In this document: positions 63,655 to 64,000 of the stretch, one piece after another
Numbering within the stretch: the stretch's first letter is position 1
Layout of the letters: the number at the start of each line of letters is the position of its first letter
Source: an uncultured Ilyobacter sp.
GTDB taxonomy: Bacteria > Fusobacteriota > Fusobacteriia > Fusobacteriales > Fusobacteriaceae
Assembly: GCF_963668085.1 (NCBI RefSeq)
Contig: NZ_OY764058.1
Span: 124,001 to 188,000, forward strand
Direction: 5' to 3'
DNA: 64,000 bases
The notes under the pieces: model-generated
Seen by the model: the letters and a program-made list of their open reading frames with translations, nothing else
What the model was told of the DNA's origin: nothing
Database searches by the model: none
Program-made: the position numbers and the translations under genes

Positions 63655-63717
63655 TCCATATAATCTTCTAATAAGGTGAAGAGTTTCTACAAGTCGCCGT
63701 AAACGACTTACTATGGC
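63655..63717 (+). ncRNA. Guanine-type purine riboswitch
   Basis: The conserved purine aptamer reads CCATATAATCTTC, GTTTCTAC, GCCGTAAAC and TTACTATGG. P1 is CCATA (63656-63660) with TATGG (63712-63716); P3 is AAGTCG with CGACTT. The J3/1 base that pairs with the ligand is C (ACTATG), which specifies guanine/hypoxanthine rather than adenine. A terminator and a purine permease follow. Confidence 0.93.
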
Positions 63718-63754
63718 CATATAATTTGGTTTTATTTTTTAAACCGTTCCAAGT

Positions 63755-63776
63755 GGCCCTTTAATAGGGCCTTTTT
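63755..63776 (+). terminator. Riboswitch-controlled terminator
   Basis: GGCCCT (63755-63760) pairs with AGGGCC (63766-63771), loop TTAAT, then T5. It lies between the guanine aptamer and the permease start, fitting ligand-induced termination. Confidence 0.88.
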
Positions 63777-63807
63777 AATATTTTAATTTTAGGAGGGTTT
63801 TAGAAAA

Positions 63808-64000
63808 ATGGAGAATTTTTTCAAGTTGAAAGAACACAACACAAGCATCAGGCAGGAAGTTGTGGCAGGAATAACTACTTTCCTGACAATGGCCTACATT
63901 ATTTTTGTAAATCCGGCAATACTAAGTGCTGCTGGAATGGATAAGGGGGCCCTTATCACAGTAACTTGTTTAGCAGCCTTTATCGGTACAGCTTTTGCTG
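63808..64000 (+). CDS. NCS2 (AzgA-like) purine permease, partial
   Basis: The frame opens at ATG 63808 after AGGAGG and runs off the window; 64 residues are visible. FFKLKEHNTSIRQEVVAGIT, FLTMAYIIFVNPAILSAAGM and ITVTCLAAFIGTAFA match the start of AzgA/PbuG-type hypoxanthine/guanine permeases. Guanine riboswitch control supports a guanine/hypoxanthine substrate. Confidence 0.92.
   Translation, partial: MENFFKLKEHNTSIRQEVVAGITTFLTMAYIIFVNPAILSAAGMDKGALITVTCLAAFIGTAFA

Noticed and set aside
1..64000. CRISPR arrays, tRNA or rRNA genes, prophage genes
   Set aside because: I saw no regularly spaced repeats, no cloverleaf or rRNA sequence that I could recognise, and no phage structural genes.

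Overview
The window is AT-rich and densely coded, with strong AGGAGG-type ribosome binding sites, compact operons and many hairpin terminators. Gene content (acetylated diaminopimelate pathway, TTT transporter, uronate lyases with a Na+/solute symporter, lysine, glycine and guanine riboswitches) fits an anaerobic, probably aquatic, low-GC bacterium. From the general look of the proteins I favour Fusobacteriota (Ilyobacter/Propionigenium-like), with Clostridia as the alternative. This is inference; no rRNA or marker gene lies in the window.

Region 1 (1-13505, all minus strand) is a polyuronate (alginate/pectin type) utilisation locus. It holds a membrane-spanning AraC-type sensor-regulator, a sodium:solute symporter, two heparinase II/III-fold oligouronide lyases, a KdgF-like cupin and an SDR. 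After a strong terminator come a LacI-type regulator, KduD, a MATE transporter and the start of a sugar-binding lipoprotein. The likely flow is import of oligouronides, exolytic cleavage to unsaturated monomers, KdgF ring opening, and reduction or isomerisation by the SDR and KduD.

Region 2 (13909-20938, plus) holds a GntR regulator, a UspA-like protein, a complete tripartite tricarboxylate transporter (TctC, TctB, TctA), a GlcG-like protein and an iron-dependent alcohol dehydrogenase. The TTT operon and the dehydrogenase share a duplicated promoter/operator module. Region 3 (21116-24457) has a butanediol-dehydrogenase-like gene, an SDR, an IclR regulator and an HxlR regulator.

Region 4 (24568-34125) has a KefF/KefC-like pair in which the antiporter appears to start at an AUA codon, a MalY-like C-S lyase, an IS10-like IS4-family insertion sequence, RsuA, a CoA-disulfide-reductase-like flavoprotein, a cysteine-desulfurase-like protein and a patatin phospholipase. 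Region 5 (34879-44820) is complete lysine/DAP biosynthesis by the N-acetyl route: a divergent deacetylase and an eight-gene operon lysA-lysC-dapF-asd-dapA-dapB-dapH-aminotransferase behind a lysine riboswitch. Two non-coding elements with inverted-repeat ends (about 34300-34794 and 46418-46836) look like small non-autonomous repeats.

Region 6 (44829-53900) holds PsuG, a PhnA-like zinc-ribbon protein, a NitT/TauT-type ABC transporter, a DUF1540 protein, a triple-rhodanese lipoprotein, a disulfide oxidoreductase, and threonine aldolase behind a tandem glycine riboswitch whose pairing predicts an OFF switch. Region 7 (54040-58400) is the least ordinary part: an IclR regulator diverges from a ureohydrolase with an Asp-to-Cys change at a metal-ligand position, an Nramp-fold transporter lacking the metal-binding residues, and a glutaminase. 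Two matching palindromes 20 bp apart lie over the promoter. This looks like a small nitrogen-compound uptake and hydrolysis system of unknown substrate. Region 8 (58584-64000) has a membrane-anchored HNH protein, a TetR/EFR1 ferredoxin/SDR group, a PLD-like lipoprotein, and a guanine riboswitch in front of a purine permease that runs off the window.
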